NCBI GenBank assembly: GCA_964059195.1
Contig: CAXKWD010000009.1
Coordinates: 89,439,432-89,503,431, forward strand
From: Ectobius pallidus
Taxonomy: Eukaryota; Arthropoda; Insecta; Blattodea; Ectobiidae
Direction of reading: 5' to 3'
Length of the DNA stretch: 64,000 nucleotides
Shown: in pieces, positions 50,468 to 60,635 of the stretch
How positions within the stretch are numbered: position 1 is the first letter of the stretch
How the letters are laid out: every line of letters begins with the position of its first letter
Notes under the pieces: model-generated
Told to the model about the DNA's origin: nothing
Database searches by the model: none
The model's input: only the letters and a program-made list of their open reading frames with translations
Translations under genes and position numbers: made by a program

Positions 50468-51453
50468 CAAAGCGACATTCCTGAGTTAAGTATCTGCAAT
50501 ATTCCTCAATTAGGTATATACTTCGTATTAACAGAAAATTATTTCGCCTTAATAAATTTTAGTACTTTTCTATCCTTTGAGCAGAAATAGTTAATATAAT
50601 CAAGTTAAATGTATCAACTTGTTTATTTACTACTTTCAAAGGAGCTTTTTCTTTATTTCTTTAACGTAGAATAATTAAGCGGGCACCAATAATTACAATA
50701 ATACTTTACCGTTTCTTTAAACTTCATTACATAATTATCACAGGTGTACCACGATAGATTTTCAAATCGTCGGTAACTTTATGAACGGTACTGTCGTGGG
50801 GAAATTTATCTAGGGGAGTTCTAGTTTCATTTATAATTACTATTTGATGAATAAATGTAATAATAATTTATAAAACACATGTATTATTTCAATTATATAG
50901 ATACCATATTAAAACGATATCATACAATTAAATATACTTTTTATAGGATAGCCTATAATGAATGTTATGAAAGCAAAACAACACGACATGCAAAAAACTC
51001 CTTCTAATCTAATCGAAGAATAAAAGGAAAACTACAGTCAAAAACCTAACATGCCCTTGCGGTACCTGTCATTTATAGTGAGATGAACTCCAGCTCGGCA
51101 TGAATCTGTATCATTAAGGGAACTGTAAACTTAACAATCCGTTTTATAACATTTGTTCAAGAAACAGGATGAAGGACCACTTTTACGCTCCCCTGATTTT
51201 ACTCCTACCGAGCGTGTTTTATAGGCGTTTCAACAATGCTGGAAGAAGACAAAAATGGAGGTTATAAAAAGCCTAAATCATCGTTTACATCATCCAGAAC
51301 TATCAATTGTTTAATTATAAAATGTAAACATCCATAAAGATGTTTTAATATTGACTGATCGATGAAAGCAGGTATATCTCCCAAGAGGGATGAGCTCACA
51401 TGATAATGGAGAAATTCGTAATGAGAAATGTAATTTTAAAATTATATATAATA
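50468..51453. other. AT-rich, nothing recognised
   Basis: No frame of 60 codons and no repeat match elsewhere in the window. Confidence 0.35.
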
Positions 51454-51838
51454 CAGTAGAGTCCCGCTATTCCGAACACCGAACACCGTTCGGTTTAGCG
51501 GGAATTCGGAATAGGCGGATTTCATGAATAATACGAGTATCAACGTATTAACTTGTTAAGGCGTAAATTAAGTTAGAGAATTGTATAAATGGAGCCGACA
51601 TGTGTTGTAAGTAACCAGCTTTCATTCCAATTTGGTTTCAGGCGTTTTCATCAAGCTTAGGCTGTATGTATGTCTCTATTTAACTTCTTTGTATAACAAT
51701 AAATGTACGTTTTTTTCACGAACGTCTTTTTAATTTCACCTGTTTTTAAGTTTAAAAAATAGGTATTTTTTCTGAACTCTGTTCGGAATAGGCGGATTTT
51801 CGGAATAGCGGGGTTTGGAATAGCGGAACTCTACTATG
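51454..51838. mobile_element. Pogo/Tigger-type MITE (385 bp)
   Basis: The ends CAGTAGAGTCCCGCTATTCC and (inverted) GGAATAGCGGAACTCTACTATG are flanked by TA (51452-51453 and 51839-51840). CAGTAGA...CGCTATTCCG closely resembles the known CAGTxxAACCxCGxTTATCCG ends of pogo/Tigger elements of Tc1/mariner. GGAATAGGCGGAT repeats occur inside both ends. No transposase is encoded. Confidence 0.8.
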
Positions 51839-51874
51839 TATATATCTATATATATATATATATATATATATATT
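51839..51874. repeat. (TA)n tract between pogo MITE and LTR element
   Basis: TA-rich DNA of this kind suits both neighbours: TA for pogo and ATAT for the retrotransposon. Confidence 0.85.
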
Positions 51875-51882
51875 ACGAATAT

Positions 51883-52901
51883 TATGGGAGTTCTTTTTCG
51901 TGTGTACTATGTGGAAGTTCTTTATAGCTCATTAGTTTATTTGCATAAACTATTTACTAATTAATATGTTGGGCGCCAGGTCAAAAAACCAATTTGTATT
52001 CCAAATCCGACTAATCTAAGCTCAGCTCACGGTAGAATCACATACCTCTTAACTCTAGGGTGACGGCATTTTACATACTGAACATTTGCGGGAAATTTAG
52101 AGAATTGTGTTGTGATATAACTACTTTTATTTATTAAAACGGAGTACATCAAATATTTTACAGTATTTCTTAATCTAATAATTGTTTATTAGAGTGGGCG
52201 CGTCTTACATATGCCAGTAATCTAATAATTCACTTAATATGACAGACGATTTGATTATAATTCGCGTACTCTCTGAATGTGTTTTTATGTGGAAGACTAT
52301 TTCTCTCGGACTTGCTGAATGTGTTTTTTATGTGGAAGACTAGTTCTCCGAGTTTCAACTTATTCCGATCGACGATTCTATTCAACTTCTTAAGACCATA
52401 TGATTACTTGTTGAAGACTGTTTGATAACTTGTTGAAGACTATATCATATAATACTAACATGTCTAAGCGGCATATTAGGTACACTCTTATTGGTTATAA
52501 TCCATTGGTACATTTTACCTATGGATATAAACAATAAGATCCGATTGGCTCAGAAAACACAAGCCTCGCCCACTCTAGTTAATTTTCAATGTCATTCTTA
52601 TTACATAACATTTTCAAGGTTTCCCCCAGGTTTCTAAAATATGGTTCATCGCCTCTAACGGGACATGTGATCCCTCATAAAACTATCCATCACAAACTGT
52701 CTGCAGTGTATTGCACCGCTATTGAATTTTCAGTTTTGTGTTTACTTTTTTATTACCCAATATCCTGTAACCTTACCCTCTGCTAAGTGTAATACTGGCA
52801 TTTGCTCGCCACATGACCATGCTTTATACTTATTATTATTAATTTCAGATATCTTAAGTTTAATTCCTATTATTAATTCTTCACTGGTAATAATCTTTAC
52901 A
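51883..52901 (-). repeat. 3' LTR (1,019 bp)
   Basis: It is the downstream LTR in the element's own orientation, in which it starts TGTAAAG and ends CTCCCATA. It contains two internal near-duplications: CTGAATGTGTTTTTATGTGG at 52273 with a close copy at 52315, and ACTTGTTGAAGACT at about 52406 with a copy near 52428. The region upstream of it (52902-52935) has only a short purine run (AGAAAAAAAA, about 24 bp away) as a polypurine-tract candidate. Confidence 0.95.
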
Positions 52902-53539
52902 TACTGCCCAATGAATGGTTGTGAATTTTTTTTCTATTTTACTTGATGACATAATTTGCAAATATTCATTTCTTCCTTCAATTACCAGTAATTCGTCATG
53001 CCCTTATTATTTTAATATTATTTTGTAAGTATTTCTCTTCTTAATATATAGTAGCTTACCATTTACAATTTTGGTCAACCCTCCTTTTACCTGCTTGGTC
53101 ACTTCTATTCATAACATACACTTGGGTCACCTGTAGATTACCTGATTATTATTTATAACTACTGTCTTATTCTTTAACCTATTTTACTAAGAAAATACTT
53201 TATCCTATTGTATTATATCTATTCATTGTTCACACCTGTTCCTAATTTTATTTCGTATTACACAGATTTCATGAATTCATGTTGATACTTTCATGCATTG
53301 AGTACTTATTACTACAAGCGTCCAACTCGCGGTACGTTCATCACTTCACTTCACTTTGTTAATTTCTGTTTATTGTTTCTTGCCTTTCGTGGTTTTAACA
53401 TAGTAATTCTATTGAATTACACAGTTATTAACTTATTTAAATGATCTCATACACATAAAGTACATTTATTAGTATTTTATCATTCACAAGGCAGTAAGTT
53501 ACCTAAGTATATGCGAAGCATTTCCAATTCACACAATCA
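52902..53539 (-). other. Untranslated region between Pol and 3' LTR
   Basis: It holds no frame of 60 codons beyond the part overlapping the LTR. An env gene is therefore absent, which separates this element from errantivirus-like relatives. It presumably contains the polypurine tract. Confidence 0.7.
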
Positions 53540-56500
53540 TTAACATTTGAATTCTTTTAACTGACTCTTGTTAAATCTACCGTGTATTTTCTGTTTAACT
53601 GGATCAAATAGCTCGTAACATACATTGTTAAAAATCTCCGTTATTGTATAAGGCCCTCGATACAATAAAAATAATCTTACATTTTGACGCTTAGCAGCAT
53701 TAGACAAAGATTTATTTCTTAATAAAACAGAATCACCGATTTTGGGTTCCCACAACGTTTTATACGGAAATTTCTTTAACTTTCTTTTCTCTACTCTCTT
53801 TCTGATTTTCATTATTGCATTATTGCATAATTCTTCAATCGTTTCCTTCTTATCACTCTTTAGAATTGGTTCTGGCAATTCCGACACTAATTTCTCTGGT
53901 TCTTTACCAGTCATCAGCTGATATGGTGACACGCCTATCGTAGGATTAATACCGTGGTTGATTACTTTTTCAATTGGTTCACAGTAATCTACCCACTTAG
54001 TATTTTTATTGTGACACAATATCCTTAAATACACTCCCACACATCTCAAAGCTCTTTCTGCTCCATTTGATTTACTATTATAACTTGCAATTTTGTACAG
54101 TTTTATGCCTGCATCGGTCATGCTAGTTACAAATCTATCACTTCTAAAGATGCTGGCATTGTCACTGATCACATTGGCGATCGGTCCACATTGCCTCACC
54201 CAATCCGGTAATATCTTTTTCACACAAGTCACTGAGGTTGCTTTCTTTATGGGAAACAGCCTTACGAAGTGCGTAAACAAATCATACATTATAAAAATGT
54301 AACGTAAACCGAATCTAGATGGTACCATTGGTCCATGAACATCAATTGCAACTAAACTATTCTTTTCTTCTCTCGAAATGGTAAGAGTTTCATAATTATA
54401 GTTTGTGTTAATAGGCTTTGCCTTCTGGCATAATTCACACTGACTTATTAGCTTTCTCACCTTTCTGCCTAGATTCTTTATGTACACGTTTTTCTGTATG
54501 TATAACATGACTCTTTCAGTTCCCGCATGGATTAATTTCTCATGAACTGTCTGAATAAGCTTTGTTTCTATCTGTTCAGGAATGTACACCAGCCAGTATT
54601 CTATGTCTTTTTTGCATAGCTTGTACAGAACATCATTGACTAGTTTATATTTAAGTCCATTTAAGTCACTACCGTCTTCTTCTAATTCTTTAATTTGGTT
54701 GTATATTACTAAAGTCTCTGGGTCTTCCTTTTGGAATTTTCCTATGTTTCTAAACATACATCGCAATGTAGGTTCTTTTACCATTCTTACTCTCATTAAG
54801 TTTACATAATTATCTTTATTGTCAAACTGAGGAACACCGTTATTCAGTCTCGATAATATATCGCATAATTTATTTTCTTTAGCAGGTATATGCTTTATCT
54901 CAATCTGATACTGTGCAATCTCATGAATATATCTTGACAACTTTGAATTATTTAATTTTATCCTGTTGATAAATGACAAACTCATGTGATCCGACATTAC
55001 AATGATAGGTTTGTTATATATATATTGGTGGAATTTTACCAGTCCGAACCACACAGCGCATATTTCTAAAAATGTCGCAGAACCTTTGCTCTCTACAGGG
55101 GTTAGTGCCCTAGACGCAAGTGCTATTATATGGTGTGTACCATCAGGATGCAGTTGGGTCAATGCCACAGCTACTGCTATTGAAGAGGCATCGCTAAAAA
55201 GTACATATTTTCCTTCATCAATGGGTCGTTCCAATAACACTGATTCTTTAAAACTCTCTTTTATATCATGGAAAGCTTGCTCTGCCTCGTCTGTCCATAC
55301 AAATTTCTTGTTACCTCTCAAGAGCTTAGTTAGGGGTGCAACAATTTTAGCATAGTTAGGTATGAACCTGGCTTGGTAATTCATAATTCCTAGAATTTTC
55401 CTCAACTGTCTTACCGTTTTTGGAACTTGTAATTCTTGTATTTCCTGTACTCTAGAGGGGTCTGCCTCTATACCATTTTTATTTACAATATATCCTAAGA
55501 ATTTAACCTCATCTTGAATTAGATTAATTTTCTGTGGATTCACAGTCATATTGTACTTTTTAAACGTACTTAACACATGGTTTAGACTCTCTAGATGCTG
55601 TTCAAATGAGTCATTATGTAGAATATAATCATCTACGAAATTTGAAACATTATCACCGGTTCCTTTTGGAAACATTATATTCAGAGCTCTCAGTAGGGCG
55701 CTATTTGAAGTCTTTAATCCGAATGATGATCTTAAATATGAGTAGGTTTTTCCTTCGTGATTAAACGATACATATTTCCTGTCTTCAGGTCGTAATCCTA
55801 TTTGCCAAAAGCTACTAGTCAAGTCAATACATGACAAAAATTTTGCTTCACTTATTTGTGCTAGCACTTGATTTATAGGCTGACTTCTGAAGTTGTCAGG
55901 CTGTATATAATTATTAATTCTCCGTGCGTCTAAGACTAAACGTAACTTTCCTGGTTTATTTATCCAGACCACAGGACTTATATAAGGCGAATGTGATTTT
56001 TCTATAATTCCATCTCTTAACATATTTTGTATCATTTGGTTAGCCTGATCACGGATAGACAATGGTAGTATTCTACTCTTATATTTTATTATTGGTACGT
56101 CGTCGATAATATTCAAAGAATGCTGATAAGCTGTGGATAATCCAGGTCGTGAACTCAGTATCTCTTTATTCTGCAATAATACATCTAATAATCTCTTTTT
56201 CTGATCGGCGTTTATCGAATTGATACTGTTTACTTTTTCTTTCAAAAATTCTACTATACTTTCAATATTCTCATTTGCTTTTACATGTACATTTTCATCA
56301 AGTTCATAATCTTCGTTCAATTCAAAATCGCTTTCATGCTCATTATTAGTATTATTTTCACTAATATCGTTATTATTAGTTAATTCATAGTTAACCTCCC
56401 ACTCATCGTCCTCATCATAAAATTGGTCTATAGGCCTATTTCTGCCGTTACCATTTACAACTTCAAGCATTTCGCTCTCACATTCATTAATATTTATTGA

Positions 56501-57160
56501 TTTGTCGTCGTATACGCAAATTCGCTCAACAATGAAGTCTTCATCCATTATCATTAATTCTCTCTTATCTCTAACATCAGCATTTTCTAAGCTTTTTACT
56601 TCTCTGAACGGTACATGAATTTCTAAATTTTCTTTTCTTAGCATAATGTCATGTTTGTCAAAATCGATTATTGATCCGTACTCCTCTAGGAAATTACATC
56701 CAAGTAACATTTCATTTTGTAGCCCTTTTACAGTAAACAAATATAATTCGATATTCTGGCCATTTATTTCTGCCGTTAACATGCACTGATATATTATTTT
56801 GAACTGCTTTGAGCTAATTGCTGTATTACAGTATACTCCGACCGCATCCACATACTGAATATTATTTTTCACTTTAACTAGTCTATCAAATAATTCCTGT
56901 GAACATATGCTATTCGTCGCCCCAGTATCAATTAAAGCTGAAACAATCTCATTTCCTATTTTTATTTCAATTATAGGTGTATGTTTTGATTCCCTTTTTA
57001 CTTCAACATTTTCATCCGCCTTACGCACGTTTACTGACAATATTTTTACCGTCGTATCATTCATTATTCTATTAGCTTCATCATTTTCATTGAACCCTAC
57101 CAAGCAATCTGGTGATAATGTTTCTACAGCATCCAGGTCCTCGATACTGCGTGTTAGTAG
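53540..57160 (-). CDS. pol: Pol polyprotein of Ty3/Gypsy element (PR-RT-RNase H-IN)
   Basis: The product is about 1,206 residues, expressed as the C-terminal part of Gag-Pol by -1 frameshifting. The frame is open from the slip site, so the TTG at 57103 is not a real start. Positions below count from 57103. Aspartic protease: LIDTGATNS, Asp59. RT: catalytic IDLTSSFWQ (Asp427) and FVDD (489-492). RNase H: Asp638, Glu680, Asp705, and Asp748 in CDILSRL. Integrase: H854-x4-H859, C889-x2-C892, then Asp921, Asp981 and Glu1016. The last two have 34 residues between them, one fewer than the usual 35. A GPY motif at 1150-1152 marks the GPY/F module. An acidic Asn/Glu-rich linker (about 200-280) separates protease from RT. 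All catalytic residues are present and there is no stop. Confidence 0.95.
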   Translation of the reverse strand, partial: LLTRSIEDLDAVETLSPDCLVGFNENDEANRIMNDTTVKILSVNVRKADENVEVKRESKHTPIIEIKIGNEIVSALIDTGATNSICSQELFDRLVKVKNNIQYVDAVGVYCNTAISSKQFKIIYQCMLTAEINGQNIELYLFTVKGLQNEMLLGCNFLEEYGSIIDFDKHDIMLRKENLEIHVPFREVKSLENADVRDKRELMIMDEDFIVERICVYDDKSININECESEMLEVVNGNGRNRPIDQFYDEDDEWEVNYELTNNNDISENNTNNEHESDFELNEDYELDENVHVKANENIESIVEFLKEKVNSINSINADQKKRLLDVLLQNKEILSSRPGLSTAYQHSLNIIDDVPIIKYKSRILPLSIRDQANQMIQNMLRDGIIEKSHSPYISPVVWINKPGKLRLVLDARRINNYIQPDNFRSQPINQVLAQISEAKFLSCIDLTSSFWQIGLRPEDRKYVSFNHEGKTYSYLRSSFGLKTSNSALLRALNIMFPKGTGDNVSNFVDDYILHNDSFEQHLESLNHVLSTFKKYNMTVNPQKINLIQDEVKFLGYIVNKNGIEADPSRVQEIQELQVPKTVRQLRKILGIMNYQARFIPNYAKIVAPLTKLLRGNKKFVWTDEAEQAFHDIKESFKESVLLERPIDEGKYVLFSDASSIAVAVALTQLHPDGTHHIIALASRALTPVESKGSATFLEICAVWFGLVKFHQYIYNKPIIVMSDHMSLSFINRIKLNNSKLSRYIHEIAQYQIEIKHIPAKENKLCDILSRLNNGVPQFDNKDNYVNLMRVRMVKEPTLRCMFRNIGKFQKEDPETLVIYNQIKELEEDGSDLNGLKYKLVNDVLYKLCKKDIEYWLVYIPEQIETKLIQTVHEKLIHAGTERVMLYIQKNVYIKNLGRKVRKLISQCELCQKAKPINTNYNYETLTISREEKNSLVAIDVHGPMVPSRFGLRYIFIMYDLFTHFVRLFPIKKATSVTCVKKILPDWVRQCGPIANVISDNASIFRSDRFVTSMTDAGIKLYKIASYNSKSNGAERALRCVGVYLRILCHNKNTKWVDYCEPIEKVINHGINPTIGVSPYQLMTGKEPEKLVSELPEPILKSDKKETIEELCNNAIMKIRKRVEKRKLKKFPYKTLWEPKIGDSVLLRNKSLSNAAKRQNVRLFLLYRGPYTITEIFNNVCYELFDPVKQKIHGRFNKSQLKEFKC

Positions 57161-57169
57161 TTTAAATTT
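57127..57169 (-). promoter_or_regulatory. -1 ribosomal frameshift site with potential stem-loop
   Basis: In the Gag frame the codons CAA AAT TTA AAC TAC TAA create two overlapping X-XXY-YYZ heptamers: A-AAT-TTA (57169-57163) and T-TTA-AAC (57166-57160). The second is the classic UUUAAAC. The Gag stop follows two codons later (57156-57154). After a 10-nt spacer, CAGTATC (57149-57143) can pair with GATGCTG (57133-57127) around a 9-nt loop: seven pairs, one of them G-U. Pol is open in the -1 frame from here on. The slip site is read directly; its use and efficiency are inferred. Confidence 0.8.
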
Positions 57170-59268
57170 TGGTTAGCCCTTTGACTACCATTATTGTGGA
57201 CTTGACTGCGAAATTCCCTTGTTTGTGGATTTAAGGGTGTCCTCCCGCTTTGGTTATTACTATTCTCGGAACTATTCCTTTCATTTCTGTTCGGTTGTTC
57301 ACCTCCTTGCTCATTACGCCTAGGCCTACTCGTACTTGGGTCAACTACCTGAGTCGTATTTACTTGTTGCGATGTTCCTCTGTCATAGCGCCTGTCATTG
57401 TAATTATTATCTCTCCTTTGTCCATAATATTGGTTATTTTCATTTCTCCCTCTTTGGTTATAATGCATGTTCTGTTCCGGAGAATATTGATCTGAATAAT
57501 TATACATAGGCCTATTCTCTCCCATTCTATCCCTATTTCCATATTCCCTTCTTGAATTTTCTTCGTCTTTGCTCGCATACATTTCCATGTTTACAAGTAA
57601 CTCTAGTGTATCTTTTATAGTGGTAGACTTTGATACTAACAAAATATTTCGCGTTTCCGCTTCAAAATGTTTACATAATAATGCGACAATTTCGTTTTCT
57701 GGCAAAGGTGGGTGTAGCATTCGAGCGATCATGACCATTCTCATAAAATACGCCGATTTAGTTTGATTCGGTTTTTCTACATAGTGTCCAGTGTACAAAT
57801 TCATTCTAGTTTTTAGTTGCTTCCCGGCATTCCAGAAATATTGCAAGAATTGCTCGCAGAAACTACTATACGTACAATCTGGTCTTATAGTCACTTGAAA
57901 CCAATCTTTACTTTTATTTTTCAGAGTTTTTCCCGCAATCATCACTTTGAATTGCTCTGGCACATTCTTAAGTTTGAAGTATTCAGACAATTCACGCAAA
58001 AAGTTATGGGGACTCATATTCTCGGATTCATTAAAATGGGGTAACACTATTTCAGATCCAATAAAATTTGAAATACCATGCACACTTGTACTTACTGCGC
58101 TGTGTTGATCATACATGTCGCAAGCTTCAAGGTTAATGTTATTACTCTGAGCAGCATTTAAATTCTCATTTACAGTACTTGAGTTATTAGTCAAATCAAT
58201 CAAGTTTTCATCGTTATTTAAGCAAGAACTGCGCTCCGTAATAACATTTTCCTTTCTGCCTCCTGAAAAATTACTCTCACTTCCCTTAGCGTTAGTACAT
58301 AACTCTTTCACCTCATTAACAACTTTTTCAATCTTGTCATCAATTTTCTTTTCAATTGTCATGATTTTATTACCAATATCAGTTATTTGCTTACTATTTA
58401 TTTCTTTTTGTTTTGAATTATTTTCACTTATTACTGTTTCTAGTGCCCTATTATTCATGTGAATAGCATCCAATTTGCTATCAAGTTGATTAATTACCAC
58501 TTGAGTGTCTACCCTGATTTTAGAAGTTTCATCAATAACAAAATTTCTAGTTTTATCAATATCATCATCAACCCTCTTATTAACATCACTTATCTTGTCA
58601 GTTACGTTTTCTATAAGACTTTGAATTTTATCATTTGCTTTCTTTTCATGATTGAGAATTTTCTGGTTAAGTTTAGATTCTGAAGTAGCTAATTTTTGAT
58701 CAAATTTAAGTGTAAGATCGTTACTACTTGCTTTGATTTCAGCTGATAACTCATCTAACCTCTTATTTACTGCATCATTATTTCTTAGGCACTCTGATCT
58801 AATTTCTTCTATTTTCTCCCCAGTAATTTTAATTTCCTCACTAGTTACTTTTATATCATCACTATTTTTATCAACTTTCTCACCATTTTTCTTAATTTCT
58901 GCCAGCAAAATAGCAAACATCTGATTTATGTCATTAGATTGAACAGTTGATTCTACTTTACTGTTATTAACACTCACAATTTCATTTGGAATAGTTACTT
59001 CATGATTTTCAACATTTGTTTGATTTTTATTCTTACTTGCATTTGATTTTTCTACCATTTCATCTTTGTTATGTGATTGTTCACATGCAACAGATTGTTC
59101 AGCATTTGTATTAATTTCCATTATTTCTATTTCTTCAACTTGGGGATTTATTTCATTTACTGACAAATTCAATACCTCATTACTACTATCAAAAGGTTGA
59201 GTGAAAAACTCTTGAGCATTCTGACTCTCTTCCATTTTAATTACTAGCTTTCCTGATCTTAGTTTCAT
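57154..59268 (-). CDS. gag: Gag polyprotein of Ty3/Gypsy element
   Basis: 704 residues starting MKLRSGK, the first ATG after the leader. It would form the cytoplasmic virus-like particle and package the element RNA. Residues 1-110 are acidic and Ser/Asn-rich. About 115-325 is a long heptad-rich coiled coil (many VDKNSDD, KIEEI and DKIEKV-type repeats). About 400-565 fits a retrotransposon Gag capsid region, with HFNESENMSPHNFLRELSEY near 411 and a W/F-containing helix set. About 570-704 is a basic Arg/Asn/Gln/Gly-rich tail (QRGRNENNQYYGQRRDNN). No C-x2-C-x4-H-x4-C zinc knuckle is present, so RNA binding probably rests on the RG/RN-rich tail. The frame is intact and ends in UAC UAA just after the frameshift site. 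Confidence 0.92.
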   Translation of the reverse strand: MKLRSGKLVIKMEESQNAQEFFTQPFDSSNEVLNLSVNEINPQVEEIEIMEINTNAEQSVACEQSHNKDEMVEKSNASKNKNQTNVENHEVTIPNEIVSVNNSKVESTVQSNDINQMFAILLAEIKKNGEKVDKNSDDIKVTSEEIKITGEKIEEIRSECLRNNDAVNKRLDELSAEIKASSNDLTLKFDQKLATSESKLNQKILNHEKKANDKIQSLIENVTDKISDVNKRVDDDIDKTRNFVIDETSKIRVDTQVVINQLDSKLDAIHMNNRALETVISENNSKQKEINSKQITDIGNKIMTIEKKIDDKIEKVVNEVKELCTNAKGSESNFSGGRKENVITERSSCLNNDENLIDLTNNSSTVNENLNAAQSNNINLEACDMYDQHSAVSTSVHGISNFIGSEIVLPHFNESENMSPHNFLRELSEYFKLKNVPEQFKVMIAGKTLKNKSKDWFQVTIRPDCTYSSFCEQFLQYFWNAGKQLKTRMNLYTGHYVEKPNQTKSAYFMRMVMIARMLHPPLPENEIVALLCKHFEAETRNILLVSKSTTIKDTLELLVNMEMYASKDEENSRREYGNRDRMGENRPMYNYSDQYSPEQNMHYNQRGRNENNQYYGQRRDNNYNDRRYDRGTSQQVNTTQVVDPSTSRPRRNEQGGEQPNRNERNSSENSNNQSGRTPLNPQTREFRSQVHNNGSQRANQNLNY

Positions 59269-59616
59269 GAAATATTTAATTAGTATAATTTACTCTTTGA
59301 ATAGTTTAATTTATTCTTTGTTCTTTAATGAATTATTAAATCATATTTTATTATTAATTAAGATTTTTGATTATTACTTTGACACAATTAATTCTTATTT
59401 CTAATCTTATCTGTAATCTTCATCTGTTGATGGTGTCCTCTTCGGTGTGCCCTTCCTTCAAACCTCATGTTGCCTTCTGGTTAGTGGTGTCCGGTGTCGA
59501 TGCTCGGTGTTGGTGATTCCTTCCCTCGCTGTCCCGCGTTGAATTCAGCATGTTGCCGTCTCGTGTGATGTAATAATTGTTATTACAACTTCGCGCCACC
59601 GTTGGGTAAGCCAGTA
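59269..59616 (-). other. 5' leader with candidate primer-binding site
   Basis: Reading away from the 5' LTR, the leader begins TACTGGCTTACCCAACGGTG. TGGCTTACCCAACGG (59613-59599) starts with the TGG expected opposite a tRNA CCA end, three bases after the LTR. A second TGG, in GGTGGCGCGAAGTTG, lies about 14 bases further. Neither is a perfect match to a tRNA 3' end that I can name. No frame precedes Gag. Confidence 0.55.
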
Positions 59617-60635
59617 TATGGGAGTTCTTTTTCGTGTGTACTATGTGGAAGTTCTTTATAGCTCATTAGTTTATTTGCATAAACTATTTACTAATTAATA
59701 TGTTGGGCGCCAGGTCAAAAAACCAATTTGTATTCCAAATCCGACTAATCTAAGCTCAGCTCACGGTAGAATCACATACCTCTTAACTCTAGGGTGACGG
59801 CATTTTACATACTGAACATTTGCGGGAAATTTAGAGAATTGTGTTGTGATATAACTACTTTTATTTATTAAAACGGAGTACATCAAATATTTTACAGTAT
59901 TTCTTAATCTAATAATTGTTTATTAGAGTGGGCGCGTCTTACATATGCCAGTAATCTAATAATTCACTTAATATGACAGACGATTTGATTATAATTCGCG
60001 TACTCTCTGAATGTGTTTTTATGTGGAAGACTATTTCTCTCGGACTTGCTGAATGTGTTTTTTATGTGGAAGACTAGTTCTCCGAGTTTCAACTTATTCC
60101 GATCGACGATTCTATTCAACTTCTTAAGACCATATGATTACTTGTTGAAGACTGTTTGATAACTTGTTGAAGACTATATCATATAATACTAACATGTCTA
60201 AGCGGCATATTAGGTACACTCTTATTGGTTATAATCCATTGGTACATTTTACCTATGGATATAAACAATAAGATCCGATTGGCTCAGAAAACACAAGCCT
60301 CGCCCACTCTAGTTAATTTTCAATGTCATTCTTATTACATAACATTTTCAAGGTTTCCCCCAGGTTTCTAAAATATGGTTCATCGCCTCTAACGGGACAT
60401 GTGATCCCTCATAAAACTATCCATCACAAACTGTCTGCAGTGTATTGCACCGCTATTGAATTTTCAGTTTTGTGTTTACTTTTTTATTACCCAATATCCT
60501 GTAACCTTACCCTCTGCTAAGTGTAATACTGGCATTTGCTCGCCACATGACCATGCTTTATACTTATTATTATTAATTTCAGATATCTTAAGTTTAATTC
60601 CTATTATTAATTCTTCACTGGTAATAATCTTTACA
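59617..60635 (-). repeat. 5' LTR (1,019 bp)
   Basis: The upstream LTR in the element's orientation. No base differences from 51883-52901 were found by eye. It should hold the promoter; AAGTATAAAGCATGG on the minus strand near 60555 contains a TATAAA-type box. The copy at 60323-60653 of the short plus frames seen in the other LTR is only a repeat effect. Confidence 0.95.

Larger units (their letters stand above)
51883..60635 (-). mobile_element. Complete Ty3/Gypsy LTR retrotransposon
   Basis: The element is 8,753 bp with two 1,019-bp LTRs, a leader of about 348 bp, Gag and Pol, all read on the minus strand. ATAT flanks it on both sides (51879-51882 and 60636-60639). LTRs matched base for base by eye and uninterrupted frames indicate a recent insertion that may still be competent. 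The domain order PR-RT-RNase H-IN places it in Ty3/Gypsy (Metaviridae). No env frame lies between Pol and the 3' LTR. ATAT/TATA targets are known for some insect Ty3/Gypsy elements of the 17.6/297 kind. Clade assignment below Ty3/Gypsy needs an RT tree. Confidence 0.95.

Noticed and set aside
57101..57103. TTG at 57103 as the Pol start
   Set aside because: The frame is open upstream to the slip site and the Gag overlap carries frameshift signals, so separate initiation at TTG is unlikely.
54093..58924. Plus-strand frames of 60-117 codons across the retrotransposon
   Set aside because: Antisense shadows of Gag and Pol with hydrophobic, Ser-rich composition and no motifs.
51885..60635. TG...CA LTR boundaries (51885/59619)
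   Set aside because: These ends leave no target duplication. Extending by TA gives matching ATAT flanks.
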